Below the pieces are notes generated by a model, which worked only from the letters and a program-made list of their open reading frames with translations, was not told the origin of the DNA and did not search any database. From NCBI RefSeq assembly GCF_026967795.1, contig NZ_JAPVBH010000003.1, positions 558,001 to 622,000 on the forward strand: 64,000 nucleotides of DNA. Reading direction: 5' to 3'. Made by a program: the position numbers and the translations under genes. This DNA comes from Modestobacter sp. VKM Ac-2986. GTDB lineage: Bacteria; Actinomycetota; Actinomycetes; Mycobacteriales; Geodermatophilaceae. Shown piece by piece: positions 7,116 to 17,711 of this stretch; within the stretch, counting starts at the first letter, position 1; the number at the start of each line of letters is the position of its first letter.

Positions 7116-8381
7116 TCACTCGAAGGCCTCGACCGTGCCGTAGCCCTTGCCGTTGAACTTCTGCACGACCACCGACGACACCGCGGGCTGACCGGGCTGG
7201 GTGGCGTCCACCGACGTGCCCGGCAGCATGAGCGGCGCCTCGAAGCCGGAGACCCCGCGCAGCGCCGTCATGAAGGCGTCCCGGGTCGGCTCGGTCATCT
7301 CGCCGAACGCCTGCTCCAGCGTCGCGCCGACCATCCAGCTCCACTGGCAGTGCGGGAACGCCGGCGGGTCCTGGTAGTTGCCGTACTGCTTCAGCGCCGC
7401 CAGGTACTCCACGACGTCCGGGTCCGCGGCGGCCGGGCCGGCCGGCGCCTTGGAGAACGCCACGGAGTACACGCCGGGGAACGCCGCGCCGCCGCCGGGC
7501 TCGAGGACCCCACCGGGGCTCGAGGTGTTCGAGGGCAGGAACCAGCTCGGCTTCCAGTTCAGCTGCTGCGCCTTCTGCAGCGACGAGACCGCGAGCGGGA
7601 CCAGCGACATCGCGTTGAACATGACGTCGGCACCGGTGGCGGCCAGCTGGGTCAGCTGCGCGTCGACCGACGTGTCGGTCGCCTCGTAGGTGAGCTCCTC
7701 GACGATCTCGATGTTGCTTGCGCCCTCGACGGCGGACTTGAAGCCCTCGACGTAGCCCGCGCCGTAGTCGTCGTTCTGCGACAGGATCGCGACCTTGTGG
7801 TCCTTGCCCGAGCTCGCCAGGAGCTCGCCGAAGGCCTGGCCCTCGTTCTGGTAGACCGGCACGAAGCCGAGCTGCCAGGGGCTCTCCTCGGGATCGCTGA
7901 ACAGCGGGTCGCCGGTCATGATCAGCGCCTGGGGCACCTCGTCGGCGATCGCCGCGTCGCGCCAGGCGCGGTTCGTCGGCGTGCCCAGCCCCGCGGTCAT
8001 GGCGAAGACGTCGTCCTTGAGCTGGTCGTAGTTGGCCTTGGCCTGCTGCGGGTCGTAGGCGTCGTCCAGCGCCTCGATCTCGACCGTGCGCTTCTTCCCG
8101 TCACCGAACTGGACGCCGCCCTCGGCGTTCTTGGCACCGAACCAGGCGGTGACGCCGGCGACCGTGCAGGTGCCCGGTCCGGCCGTGGCGCCACTGAGCG
8201 GTGTGGTGATGCCGAGCCGGACCGTCGTGTCGGTGATGCCGGGACTGGCCGCCCCCTCCGCACGACTGCCGCCCCCACCGCCCCCGCCGTCTCCCTCACG
8301 GCCACACCCCGAGACGGTCAGCGCGAGCGCCGACGCCAGGGCGATGCCGACGGCCCGCCGCGATCGAGAGTGCATGTTCAT
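7116..8381 (-). CDS. Periplasmic-type substrate-binding lipoprotein of a Liv-family ABC importer
   Basis: 421 residues. The signal peptide ends in a lipobox (LTVSGC, Cys about 28), followed by a Gly/Ser linker and a Leu/Ile/Val-binding-protein-like fold (VRLGITTPLSGATAG, then YDPQQAKANYDQL). The first ATG is favoured because GAGGA lies six bases upstream and it overlaps the LivM-type stop by 4 bases. It is the last gene of the importer operon. Members of this family near aromatic genes often bind benzoate-like or phenylpropanoid acids instead of amino acids, so uptake of a lignin-derived acid is plausible but not shown by sequence. Confidence 0.86.
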   Translation of the reverse strand: MNMHSRSRRAVGIALASALALTVSGCGREGDGGGGGGGSRAEGAASPGITDTTVRLGITTPLSGATAGPGTCTVAGVTAWFGAKNAEGGVQFGDGKKRTVEIEALDDAYDPQQAKANYDQLKDDVFAMTAGLGTPTNRAWRDAAIADEVPQALIMTGDPLFSDPEESPWQLGFVPVYQNEGQAFGELLASSGKDHKVAILSQNDDYGAGYVEGFKSAVEGASNIEIVEELTYEATDTSVDAQLTQLAATGADVMFNAMSLVPLAVSSLQKAQQLNWKPSWFLPSNTSSPGGVLEPGGGAAFPGVYSVAFSKAPAGPAAADPDVVEYLAALKQYGNYQDPPAFPHCQWSWMVGATLEQAFGEMTEPTRDAFMTALRGVSGFEAPLMLPGTSVDATQPGQPAVSSVVVQKFNGKGYGTVEAFE

Positions 8382-9460
8382 GCGTGTCCTCGCTTCTCTG
8401 TTCCTGTTTCCTCCGTCGCGGTGGCCGACCCTGCGGTCGACAACGGAGTGGTCGGTGACGCGCCGGGGCCGGGCTCGGCGCGCAGGCGCCGTCGGCCACG
8501 GCCCAGCCTGCGCACGAGCGACGCGAGGCCGCCGGGGAGGACGAAGAGCACGGCCAGCAGGACGACGCCCTGGAGCAGGGCCGTGAGGCTGGAGTCGACC
8601 TGGTTCGTCAGCTCGGGGACGAGCACGTACCAGGCGCCCCCGAGGAGGGAGCCGACGATGCTGCCCGCGCCGCCGATCACCATCGCGGCGAGCAGCTCGA
8701 TGGAGTGCCCGAAGCTCATCGTCTCCGGCGACGTGTACTGGATGACGAACATGTAGAGGAACCCGCTCACCCCGCCGATCAGCGAGGCGATCGTGAACGC
8801 CAGCACCTTGTACCGGTACGGCGAGATGCCCATGGACGCCGCCACGGCCTCGTTGCCCTTGACGATCGCGAACGCCCGGCCGAACTTGCCGCGGACGAGG
8901 CTGCGGGTCAGCAGGAAGACGATGCCGCCGATGACCAGCACGACGTAGAGCTGCCACTGGTCGTCGTAGAGGCCGGTCGCCTCGGGCGCATCGGCGAAGC
9001 GCGCGGACAGGCCCTGCGAGCCTCCGGTGTAGTCGCTCAGCCGCTTGGCCAGCGGCACGCCGACGATGGGCAGCGCGATGGTGACCATCGCGATGGCCAG
9101 CCCGCCGAGGCGTGCCGCCGCCAGTGCCACGAGCAGACCCGCGGCGGCGGCGCCCAGGCAGGCGAGCAGGAAGACCAGCACGATGTTCCAGTCCTGCTGG
9201 ACCCCGTAGCCGGTGATGTAGGCACCGAGGCCGAGGAAGAAGATCTGCCCGAGGGAGACCTGCCCGGTGTAGCCCATCACCACGTTGAGCCCCAGCACGG
9301 CGACGGCGAAGACGCCGATCCGGGCCAGCGTCTCGTTGGTGGACTCCGGGAGCACGAGGGGCAGCACGGCGAGCAGGACCACGAGCAGCAGCGGGGCTGC
9401 CAGCCGCACCCACGGGCGCTGCCGGAGCGAGGGAGCGGGGACGTCCACGGCGCGGGCCAT
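8378..9460 (-). CDS. livM: ABC importer permease, LivM type
   Basis: 360 residues with about nine to ten hydrophobic segments and the family blocks LNVVMGYTGQVSLGQIFFLG near residue 60 and AMVIGGAGSIVGSLLGG near residue 270. The cytosolic C-terminal tail is long and charged (about 45 residues). It pairs with the LivH-type permease encoded immediately upstream: the LivH stop and this ATG share one base (TGATG). Transmembrane channel half for the substrate delivered by the lipoprotein. Confidence 0.88.
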   Translation of the reverse strand: MARAVDVPAPSLRQRPWVRLAAPLLLVVLLAVLPLVLPESTNETLARIGVFAVAVLGLNVVMGYTGQVSLGQIFFLGLGAYITGYGVQQDWNIVLVFLLACLGAAAAGLLVALAAARLGGLAIAMVTIALPIVGVPLAKRLSDYTGGSQGLSARFADAPEATGLYDDQWQLYVVLVIGGIVFLLTRSLVRGKFGRAFAIVKGNEAVAASMGISPYRYKVLAFTIASLIGGVSGFLYMFVIQYTSPETMSFGHSIELLAAMVIGGAGSIVGSLLGGAWYVLVPELTNQVDSSLTALLQGVVLLAVLFVLPGGLASLVRRLGRGRRRLRAEPGPGASPTTPLSTAGSATATEETGTEKRGHA

Positions 9461-10341
9461 CAGACGCGCACCACGGTCTTGCGGCCGAACAGGCCCTGGG
9501 GCCGGACGAGCAGCACCACGAAGATCAGGATGAACGGCACAGCCACCTTCAGGTCGTAGCCGATGAACGGGACGTACACGGCGGCGAGGTTCTCCAGCAC
9601 ACCGATGAGCCACGCCGCGACGACGACGCCGACGGGGCTGGTGAGCCCGCCGAGGATGACGGCGGCCAGCGCGTAGACCAGGGCGTTGTCGAGCATCCCG
9701 GGGGTGAGCGTGAGCTGCGGGGCGACGAGGGCGCCGGCGACGGCGCCGAGGGCTGCGGCCAGGCCCCAGCCGACCATGAGGAGACGGCCGACGGGGAGCC
9801 CGGAGAACGCTGCGGACTCCGGGTTGTTCGCGACCGCACGCAGGGCCAGGCCGAGCTTGGTGCCGAGGAAGAGCCCCTGCAGCGCGGCCATGACCACGAT
9901 GATCACGGCCGTCGTCCCGAGGGAGCGCTGGCTGACCGAGACGCCCAGGAAGGACACCGTGTCCAGGGAGAACAGCGACGGGAACTGCTGGTTGTTGTAG
10001 GTCCACAGCCACCCGGCGACACCGGTGATCAGCGTCAGCAGGCCGATCGTGACGACCACGGCGGTGTCGGGGTCACCGCGCTCGAAGCGCCGCATGAGGT
10101 ACCGCTCGACGAGGGCACCGAAGGCGATCGAGAAGACGATCGACACCAGGAGGGCGACGATCAACGGCACGCCCCGGGTCGTCAGCCACCAGGCGATGTA
10201 GACCGACAGCACGGCCATCCCGCCCTGCGCGAAGTTGATCAGGCCGGTCGCCGAGTGGACGAGCACGATCGCCAGGGCGATCGCGGCGTAGACGGAGCCG
10301 GCCGACAGACCGTCCACGACCAGTTGGACGAAGGTGCCCAT
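9460..10341 (-). CDS. livH: ABC importer permease, LivH type
   Basis: 293 residues, highly hydrophobic. The N-terminus VDGLSAGSVYAAIALAIVLV and the block GLINFAQGGMAVLSVY are standard LivH signatures, and the C-terminus ends IFVVLLVRPQGLFGRK as usual for the family. One base separates it from the livF stop. Forms the permease dimer with the LivM protein. Confidence 0.88.
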   Translation of the reverse strand: MGTFVQLVVDGLSAGSVYAAIALAIVLVHSATGLINFAQGGMAVLSVYIAWWLTTRGVPLIVALLVSIVFSIAFGALVERYLMRRFERGDPDTAVVVTIGLLTLITGVAGWLWTYNNQQFPSLFSLDTVSFLGVSVSQRSLGTTAVIIVVMAALQGLFLGTKLGLALRAVANNPESAAFSGLPVGRLLMVGWGLAAALGAVAGALVAPQLTLTPGMLDNALVYALAAVILGGLTSPVGVVVAAWLIGVLENLAAVYVPFIGYDLKVAVPFILIFVVLLVRPQGLFGRKTVVRV

Positions 10342-10342
10342 G

Positions 10343-11053
10343 TCACCCTCCCAGGTAGGCGCGACGGATCTCGTCCATGCCCTTGAGCTCGGCGGACGTG
10401 CCGGTGAGCACGCTCCGCCCGGTCTCCAGGACGGTGGCGCTGTCGACGAGGGTGAAGGCGAGGTTGGCGTTCTGCTCGACCACGACCATGGCGATGCCCA
10501 GGGTCAGGCGCAGGTGTCGGATCGCGTCGTAGACGTTCTTCGCGGTGCTCGGCGCGAGGCCGAGCGAGGCCTCGTCGAGCAGCAGCAGGCGCGGCTTGGA
10601 CATGATCGCCCGGGCCACCGCGAGCATCTGCTGCTCGCCACCGGACAGCGCCGAGGCGTTCGACGTGATGCGGTCGGCCAGGTTCGGGAACAGCTCGAGG
10701 CAGAAGTCGATGTCCTCGGCGATGCCCTTGCGGTCCCGGCGGAGGTAGGCGCCGACCCGCAGGTTGTCCCGGACGGTGAGGTCGCCCAGCGTGCCGCGCC
10801 CCTCCGGGACGTGTGCGATGCCGAGGGCGGCGACCTGGTCCGGCCGCAGTCCGCGGATGTCCCTGCCGTCGAAGACGATGCGGCCACCGGTGCGCACGGT
10901 GCCGCTGATCGCGCGCAGCGTGGTGGTCTTGCCGGCGCCGTTCGCGCCGAGGATGCCGACCGCGCCGTTGTCGGGCACGCTCAGCGACACGCCGTCCAGC
11001 ACCTGCACGGGGCCGTAGGAGGCGGTGAGGTCCTCGAGCTCAAGCAGCGTCAT
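10343..11053 (-). CDS. livF: ABC importer ATPase, LivF type
   Basis: 236 residues. Walker A GANGAGKTT (about 35-43), Q-loop, signature ALSGGEQQMLAVARA, Walker B LLLLDEASLGLAP, and the LivF-typical C-terminus ending in RRAYLGG. It overlaps the livG gene by 14 bases, showing tight operon organisation. ATP hydrolysis subunit of the importer. Confidence 0.9.
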   Translation of the reverse strand: MTLLELEDLTASYGPVQVLDGVSLSVPDNGAVGILGANGAGKTTTLRAISGTVRTGGRIVFDGRDIRGLRPDQVAALGIAHVPEGRGTLGDLTVRDNLRVGAYLRRDRKGIAEDIDFCLELFPNLADRITSNASALSGGEQQMLAVARAIMSKPRLLLLDEASLGLAPSTAKNVYDAIRHLRLTLGIAMVVVEQNANLAFTLVDSATVLETGRSVLTGTSAELKGMDEIRRAYLGG

Positions 11054-11822
11054 CCGCGGCGTCCTTCCCGATGTAGGCCTCGATGACCCGGGGGTCGGAC
11101 TGGGCCTCGGCGGCCGATCCCTCCATGAGCGTGCGGCCGTGGTCGAGCACGACGACGCGGTCGGTGAGGGCGGCGATGAGGCCCATGTGGTGCTCGACGA
11201 TGACCACGGTGACGTCGTCCTCCGCGCGCAGCCGCCGGACCGTGGCGATCAGCGTCTCCACCTCGGCGTGCGGGAGGCCGGCGGCCGGCTCGTCGAGGAG
11301 CAGCAGCTTGGGCTTCATGAGCAGGGCCCGGCACAGCTCGACGCCCTTGTGGAGGCCGTGCGACAGCTCGTCGGCCGGCAGGTGCGCCGCCCACGCCAGG
11401 CCGTTGCGCTCCAGCAGGTCCAGCGCCTCGGTGCGCATCGCCTTCTCCGCGCGGCGGGTGCCCGGCGTCCGCAGCGACCACCCCAGGGGGCCGCCCGGGA
11501 GCCGGGAGTGCCCACCGAGCAGCACGTTCTCCAGGACCGTCTCGTGCAGCTGCAGAGCGGGGTGCTGGAAGGTCCGGGCCAGGCCGTGACCGGCGAGCGT
11601 GGCCGGGCGCGCGCCCTGCACCTCGGCGTCGTCGATGCGCACCGTGCCCGCGGTCGGCTTGTAGTGCCCGCTGATGCAGTTGAACAGGGAGGTCTTGCCC
11701 GCACCGTTGGGCCCGACCAGCCCGAAGATCTGGCCCGGCTCGACGACGAACCCCACGTCCTGCAGGACCTTGATGCCCCCGAACTGCAGGCTCACGTCCC
11801 GGAGGGTCAGCTCAGCCGCCAC
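11040..11822 (-). CDS. livG: ABC importer ATPase, LivG type
   Basis: 260 residues from a GTG with GGAG six bases upstream; the frame is open ~46 codons further but that stretch is Arg/Gly-rich and unlike the family. Walker A is GPNGAGKTS, Walker B LLLLDEPAAGL, H-loop IVEHHM. The signature loop reads LSHGLHKGVELC instead of the usual LSxGxQR; such divergence occurs in LivG proteins. First gene of the five-gene importer operon. Confidence 0.88.
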   Translation of the reverse strand: MAAELTLRDVSLQFGGIKVLQDVGFVVEPGQIFGLVGPNGAGKTSLFNCISGHYKPTAGTVRIDDAEVQGARPATLAGHGLARTFQHPALQLHETVLENVLLGGHSRLPGGPLGWSLRTPGTRRAEKAMRTEALDLLERNGLAWAAHLPADELSHGLHKGVELCRALLMKPKLLLLDEPAAGLPHAEVETLIATVRRLRAEDDVTVVIVEHHMGLIAALTDRVVVLDHGRTLMEGSAAEAQSDPRVIEAYIGKDAADDAA

Positions 11823-13976
<2,154 letters not shown>

Positions 13977-13991
13977 CCCGTAGCCGGGTCC

Positions 13992-14025
13992 GTGGCCGGG
14001 CGGCGACCCCTCGCCGCCCGGCCAC
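13992..14025. terminator. Strong hairpin immediately after ligM
   Basis: Perfect 15-base stem (13992-14006 with 14011-14025) with a CCCC loop, 15 bases past the ligM stop. The descending arm is part of a four-copy tandem repeat, so alternative pairings are possible. Probably attenuates transcription between ligM and its paralogue. Confidence 0.65.
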
Positions 14026-14088
14026 GGCCGAGCCGCCCGGCCACGGCCGAGCCGCCCGGCCACGGCCGAGCCGCCCGGCCACGGCCGG
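14013..14088. repeat. Four tandem copies of a 19-base unit between ligM and its paralogue
   Basis: The unit GCCGCCCGGCCACGGCCGA repeats head to tail at 14013, 14032, 14051 and 14070; the fourth copy differs in the last base. Each copy contains the sequence that pairs with the ascending arm of the hairpin at 13992. Confidence 0.9.
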
Positions 14089-14201
14089 CGCTCGGCCCCC
14101 GGCGGTCTCGAACGCGCCATCCGCACGACGGCCGGCTCCCCCGGCCGTGCTCCACCGGGCAGGCCCTCCTGTCCTCCCGACGACGAGAGGCCCAGCCCGA
14201 G

Positions 14202-15563
14202 ATGCCCGCCGAGAGCCTGGCCGCCGCCCTCGTCCGCGCCGGGGGGCCCGTCGCGCTACTGCGCGACCTCGCGTCCCCGCCGAGCACGTTCCCGGTGCAA
14301 CCGGAGTTCACCAACTGGCGCAGCGAGCAGCGGTCGTGGCTGGAGAGCTGCGCCCTGCTGGACCAGTCGCACCACATGACCGACCTGTTCCTCTCCGGTC
14401 CCGGGGCGCTCCCGCTGCTCAGCCACGTCGCGGTCAACTCCTTCGCCCACTTCGGCGTGGGCCGGGCCAAGCAGCTGGTGGCCGTCTCCCCCGACGGCCA
14501 CCTGATCGGCGACGCCATCCTCTTCCACCTCGAGGAGGAGCTGTTCGACCTGGTCGGGCACCCGATGGTCATCGACTGGGTCACCTTCCACCTCGAGCGG
14601 GGCGACTTCGCCGCCACCGTCGAGCGCGACGACAACTCCGCGGTCCGCGCGTCCGGCCCGCCCCGGCTCTACCGCTACGAGCTGCAGGGGCCCACCGCCG
14701 CCGCGCTGATGGAGGAGGTGACCGGCGGACCGTTGCCGGAGGTCGCGTTCTTCCGGATGGCCGAGTTCACCATCGCCGGCCGCCGCGTCCGCGCCCTGCG
14801 GCACGGCATGGCCGGGCAGCCGGGCTACGAGCTCTTCGGCCCCTGGGAGGACGGCGAGGCCGTGCTCGGCGCGCTGCTCGGCGCCGACGCCCGGCACGGT
14901 CTCGTGCGGGTCGGTGCGAAGGCCTACTCGACGGCCAACCTGGAGTCCGGCTGGGCGCCCGCGCCGATGACCGCCCTGTTCGGGGACGACCCGCTGCTGC
15001 AGGAGTACCGCGAGTGGTTGCCGGCCAGCAAGGCGGGCTCCATCGGCGGCAGCCACCACCCCGCCGACATCAGCGACCACTACCTGACCCCCTACGACAT
15101 CGGGTACGGCAAGCACGTCGCGTTCGACCACGACTTCATCGGCCGAGCCGCCCTGGAGCGGATGGCCCAGGCACCGCCGCGGACGAAGGTGACCCTGGTC
15201 TGGGACGCCGACGACGTCGCGGACGCGGTCGGCTCGTCCTTCCGGCCCGGCCCGGGCGCGAAGTACCTGGACCTGCCGAAGGCCCGCTACGCGACCCACC
15301 ACGAGGACGTGGTCCTCGTCGGCGGCCGGCAGGTCGGCATCTCCCTCGACTGCGGCTACCTCGCCAACGAGCGCGCCCTGGTCTCCCTCGCCACCGTCGA
15401 GAACGAGTTCGCCGTGCCCGGCACCGAGGTGACGGTGGTCTGGGGCGAGGACCCGGTCTCCGCCAAGCCGGCGGTCGAGGAGCACCGGCAGGTGCACATC
15501 CGCGCCACCGTCGCACCGGTGCCGTTCGTCGACTTCGCCCGGGAGGGGTACCGGTCGAGGTGA
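14202..15563 (+). CDS. LigM/DesA-like tetrahydrofolate-dependent aryl O-demethylase paralogue
   Basis: 453 residues, clearly homologous to the preceding LigM throughout: EFTNWRSEQRSWLESCALLDQSHHM, RALRHGMAGQPGYELFGPW, STANLESGWAPAPMTALF, EYREWLPASK and [14 protein letters not shown] line up with the same blocks. It is shorter at the N-terminus and much diverged in the middle (about 140-170 and 250-280). A different methoxyaromatic is therefore likely, for example syringate (the DesA role) or another guaiacyl acid. The ATG is 11 bases past AGAGG. It overlaps the next gene by 4 bases (GTGA). Function as demethylase is strong; substrate is inference. Confidence 0.85.
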   Translation: MPAESLAAALVRAGGPVALLRDLASPPSTFPVQPEFTNWRSEQRSWLESCALLDQSHHMTDLFLSGPGALPLLSHVAVNSFAHFGVGRAKQLVAVSPDGHLIGDAILFHLEEELFDLVGHPMVIDWVTFHLERGDFAATVERDDNSAVRASGPPRLYRYELQGPTAAALMEEVTGGPLPEVAFFRMAEFTIAGRRVRALRHGMAGQPGYELFGPWEDGEAVLGALLGADARHGLVRVGAKAYSTANLESGWAPAPMTALFGDDPLLQEYREWLPASKAGSIGGSHHPADISDHYLTPYDIGYGKHVAFDHDFIGRAALERMAQAPPRTKVTLVWDADDVADAVGSSFRPGPGAKYLDLPKARYATHHEDVVLVGGRQVGISLDCGYLANERALVSLATVENEFAVPGTEVTVVWGEDPVSAKPAVEEHRQVHIRATVAPVPFVDFAREGYRSR

Positions 15564-16450
15564 CGCCGTCCAGCACGGGCGAGGTGAGGCGCAGCGCGCC
15601 GGTCGACGGCTTCTCCCTCGCCTACGACCGCACCGGTGCCGGACCGCCGGTCGTGCTGCTGCACGGCTGGCCGGGCGACCGGGCCGACCACCGGCTGGTC
15701 GTGCCGCTGCTGGCCGACGTCGCCGACGTCGTCGTCCCGGACCTGCGGGGCTTCGGGGACTCCGACCGGCACCCCGTGGCACCCGCGGACGGCTACTCGG
15801 CGGCCGCCCAGGTGCGGAGCGTGCTGGGGCTGCTGGACGAGCTCGGTCTCGACCGGGTCGTCCTGGCCGGGTACGACATCGGCAGCCGCATCGCCCAGAC
15901 CGTCGCCCGCCAGGCCCCGGAGCGCGTGCACGCTCTGGTGGTGACCCCGCCCGTGCCCGGAGCCGGACAGCGCCTGCTCGCCCCGGACGTGCTGGCCGAG
16001 TTCTGGTATCAGGACCTGCACCGGCTCGACCTCGCCGCCCGGCTCCTCGACGGCCAGCGGGACGCCCTCCGCAGCTACCTCGCCCACTTCTGGACGCACT
16101 GGTCGGGACCCTCGTACGTGCCGGCCGACGACGCGCTCGACCGGCTCGCCGACTCCTACGCCCGGCCCGGGGCGTTCACCGCCTCGATCGGCTGGTACCG
16201 CGCGGGACCGCCGCTGCTGTCCCGGGGGCTGGCCGAGCAGGCCCCACCGCCGGCCGAGCGGCTGACCGTCCCGACCTCCGTGCTGTGGCCGGCCGAGGAC
16301 CCGCTGTTCCCGTCCGCCTGGGCCGACCGCCTGGGCGAGTTCTTCACCGACGTCACCGTGACGCCGCTGCCCGGGACCGGGCACTTCGTGCCGCTGGAGG
16401 CCCCCGACGCCCTGGCCGCCGCCGTGCGGTCGGCGCTCCCGGCGGCCTGA
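15560..16450 (+). CDS. Alpha/beta hydrolase, epoxide-hydrolase-like (Asp nucleophile)
   Basis: 296 residues of the alpha/beta-hydrolase fold. The oxyanion motif is LLHGWPGDRADH, the nucleophile elbow is AGYDIGSRIA, with Asp instead of Ser, and the catalytic His lies in GTGHFVPLEAP. Asp nucleophiles with HGWPG are typical of epoxide hydrolases and haloacetate/haloalkane dehalogenases. The GTG start overlaps the stop of the demethylase paralogue by 4 bases, so it is the third gene of the ligM operon. What it hydrolyses in methoxyaromatic breakdown is not evident. Confidence 0.82.
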   Translation: MTPSSTGEVRRSAPVDGFSLAYDRTGAGPPVVLLHGWPGDRADHRLVVPLLADVADVVVPDLRGFGDSDRHPVAPADGYSAAAQVRSVLGLLDELGLDRVVLAGYDIGSRIAQTVARQAPERVHALVVTPPVPGAGQRLLAPDVLAEFWYQDLHRLDLAARLLDGQRDALRSYLAHFWTHWSGPSYVPADDALDRLADSYARPGAFTASIGWYRAGPPLLSRGLAEQAPPPAERLTVPTSVLWPAEDPLFPSAWADRLGEFFTDVTVTPLPGTGHFVPLEAPDALAAAVRSALPAA

Positions 16451-16487
16451 CGGACCCCCGGCGGGCTCGCCGGCCGCAGGGTCCGTC
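16449..16487. terminator. Bidirectional hairpin between the hydrolase gene and ligB
   Basis: GACGGACCC (16449-16457) pairs with GGGTCCGTC (16479-16487) and encloses a smaller CCGGCG/CGCCGG hairpin. Sits between convergent genes. Confidence 0.65.
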
Positions 16488-16495
16488 GGGAGCGG

Positions 16496-17350
16496 TCAGC
16501 CGGTCGGCGTCCGGTTGTCGAACAGCGCGATGCCCGCTGCGGTGTTCGAGGCCGGCACGAAGTAGTCCGAGTGGACCCTCGTCACCTGCTCGTCCATCGC
16601 CCCGCGCATGACCAGCCACATGATCAGCTCGATGCCCTCGGAGCCGGCCTGACGGATCAGCTCCTCCCGGGAGAGCGCGGCCAGCCGGGCCGGGTCCTTC
16701 TCCACCGCCTCCATCCACATGGCGTCGAAGTCGGGGTTGATGAACCCCGCGCGGGTGCCGGCCAGCTGGTGCGACATGCCGCCGGTCCCGAGGACGCCGA
16801 CCGTGAGGTCGCCGGGGAAGCTCCTGATCGCCCGGCCGAGGGCCTGGCCCAGCGCGTAGCAGCGCGCTGCCGTGGGCTGCGGGTACTGGATGACGTTGAC
16901 CAGCAGCGGGATGACCGGGCAGGGCCAGGCGTCCCCCGGGTCCGGCGTCCAGACCGACATCGGCACGGTGAACCCGTGGTCCACGGCGAGCTCCTGGAAG
17001 ACGGTGAGGTCGAACCCCTCGTCCACCAGGCTCTCCACCAGGTGGAAGGAGAACTCCGGGTGGCCGAGCACGTCGGGCACCGGACGGCGGCCGAAGCCCT
17101 CGTCGGCGACCTCGTACCGCTCGGCCGTGCCGAGGCCGAAGGTCGGGACGAAGTCCAGGTCGATGCCGTTGGCGTGGTCGTTGTAGACCAGGACGGCGAC
17201 GTCGGGCCGGTGCTCGGCCAGCCACGCCCGCGCCGGGGCGTAACCGTCGAACAGCGCCTTCCACGCCGGGTCGTCGGTCTTCCCGCGGTCCATCGCCGCG
17301 CCGATCGAGGGCACGTGCGAGGTCGCCAGACCCCAGATGACCTCAGCCAT
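16496..17350 (-). CDS. ligB: Protocatechuate 4,5-dioxygenase beta (catalytic) subunit
   Basis: 284 residues of the LigB class III extradiol dioxygenase fold. Iron ligands are visible as His12 (ATSHVPS), His59 (VYNDHANG) and Glu241 (GSEGIELIMW). The catalytic His194 lies in GTGGMSHQL, and the family C-terminus ASNTA is present. It cleaves protocatechuate, or gallate/3-O-methylgallate in close relatives, between C4 and C5 with Fe(II) and O2. The start overlaps ligA by 8 bases, matching a two-subunit enzyme. It provides the ring-opening step after LigM. Which diphenol is preferred cannot be read from the sequence. Confidence 0.92.
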   Translation of the reverse strand: MAEVIWGLATSHVPSIGAAMDRGKTDDPAWKALFDGYAPARAWLAEHRPDVAVLVYNDHANGIDLDFVPTFGLGTAERYEVADEGFGRRPVPDVLGHPEFSFHLVESLVDEGFDLTVFQELAVDHGFTVPMSVWTPDPGDAWPCPVIPLLVNVIQYPQPTAARCYALGQALGRAIRSFPGDLTVGVLGTGGMSHQLAGTRAGFINPDFDAMWMEAVEKDPARLAALSREELIRQAGSEGIELIMWLVMRGAMDEQVTRVHSDYFVPASNTAAGIALFDNRTPTG

Positions 17351-17711
17351 CGCGGCGGCCCCCTGCGCGCATCGCGGCCAGGAAGTCGTCCTCGCCCATC
17401 CCGGTGAACACCCCGCCCAGGTACTGCATCGAGCGGCCGTCCATCATCGCCAGCTTGTACACGTAGAAGATGCTCCCTCCGAGGTCGATCATGGCCTGCC
17501 AGTCCCGGGCGAGCACGGCCTTCTCCTGCTCGGCCGTCAGCCCGAACTCGCGGCAGTAGGCGGCCTCATCGGCGAGGAACCGCTCGCGGGCCGCGGCGTC
17601 CCGCAGGCTCATGAAGAGCTTGTTCATCCGGAACCCGCGGCGGCTGGTGTCCCCGTCGAAGACCGGCGTGCCCGGCAGGTCGAGGCGGCCGGCCCCGGTC
17701 GGTGTGCTCAT
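17343..17711 (-). CDS. ligA: Protocatechuate 4,5-dioxygenase alpha (small) subunit
   Basis: 122 residues of the LigA family, all-helical: PGTPVFDGDTSRRGFRMNKL, MSLRDAAARERFLADEAAY and AVLARDWQAMIDLGGSIFYV match the small subunit that caps the LigB active site. The ATG overlaps the stop of the upstream isomerase-like gene by 4 bases and the gene overlaps ligB by 8 bases. In gallate dioxygenases of the DesB type this domain is fused behind LigB. Here the subunits are separate, as in Sphingobium LigAB. Confidence 0.9.
   Translation of the reverse strand: MSTPTGAGRLDLPGTPVFDGDTSRRGFRMNKLFMSLRDAAARERFLADEAAYCREFGLTAEQEKAVLARDWQAMIDLGGSIFYVYKLAMMDGRSMQYLGGVFTGMGEDDFLAAMRAGGRRDG

Noticed and set aside
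7116-8381. Substrate-binding protein as a branched-chain amino-acid binder
   Set aside because: Family membership is certain, but nothing in the sequence fixes amino acids; the location suggests aromatic acids, so no substrate is assigned.
13992-14088. CRISPR-like array
   Set aside because: Units are adjacent without spacers and only four; this is a tandem repeat.
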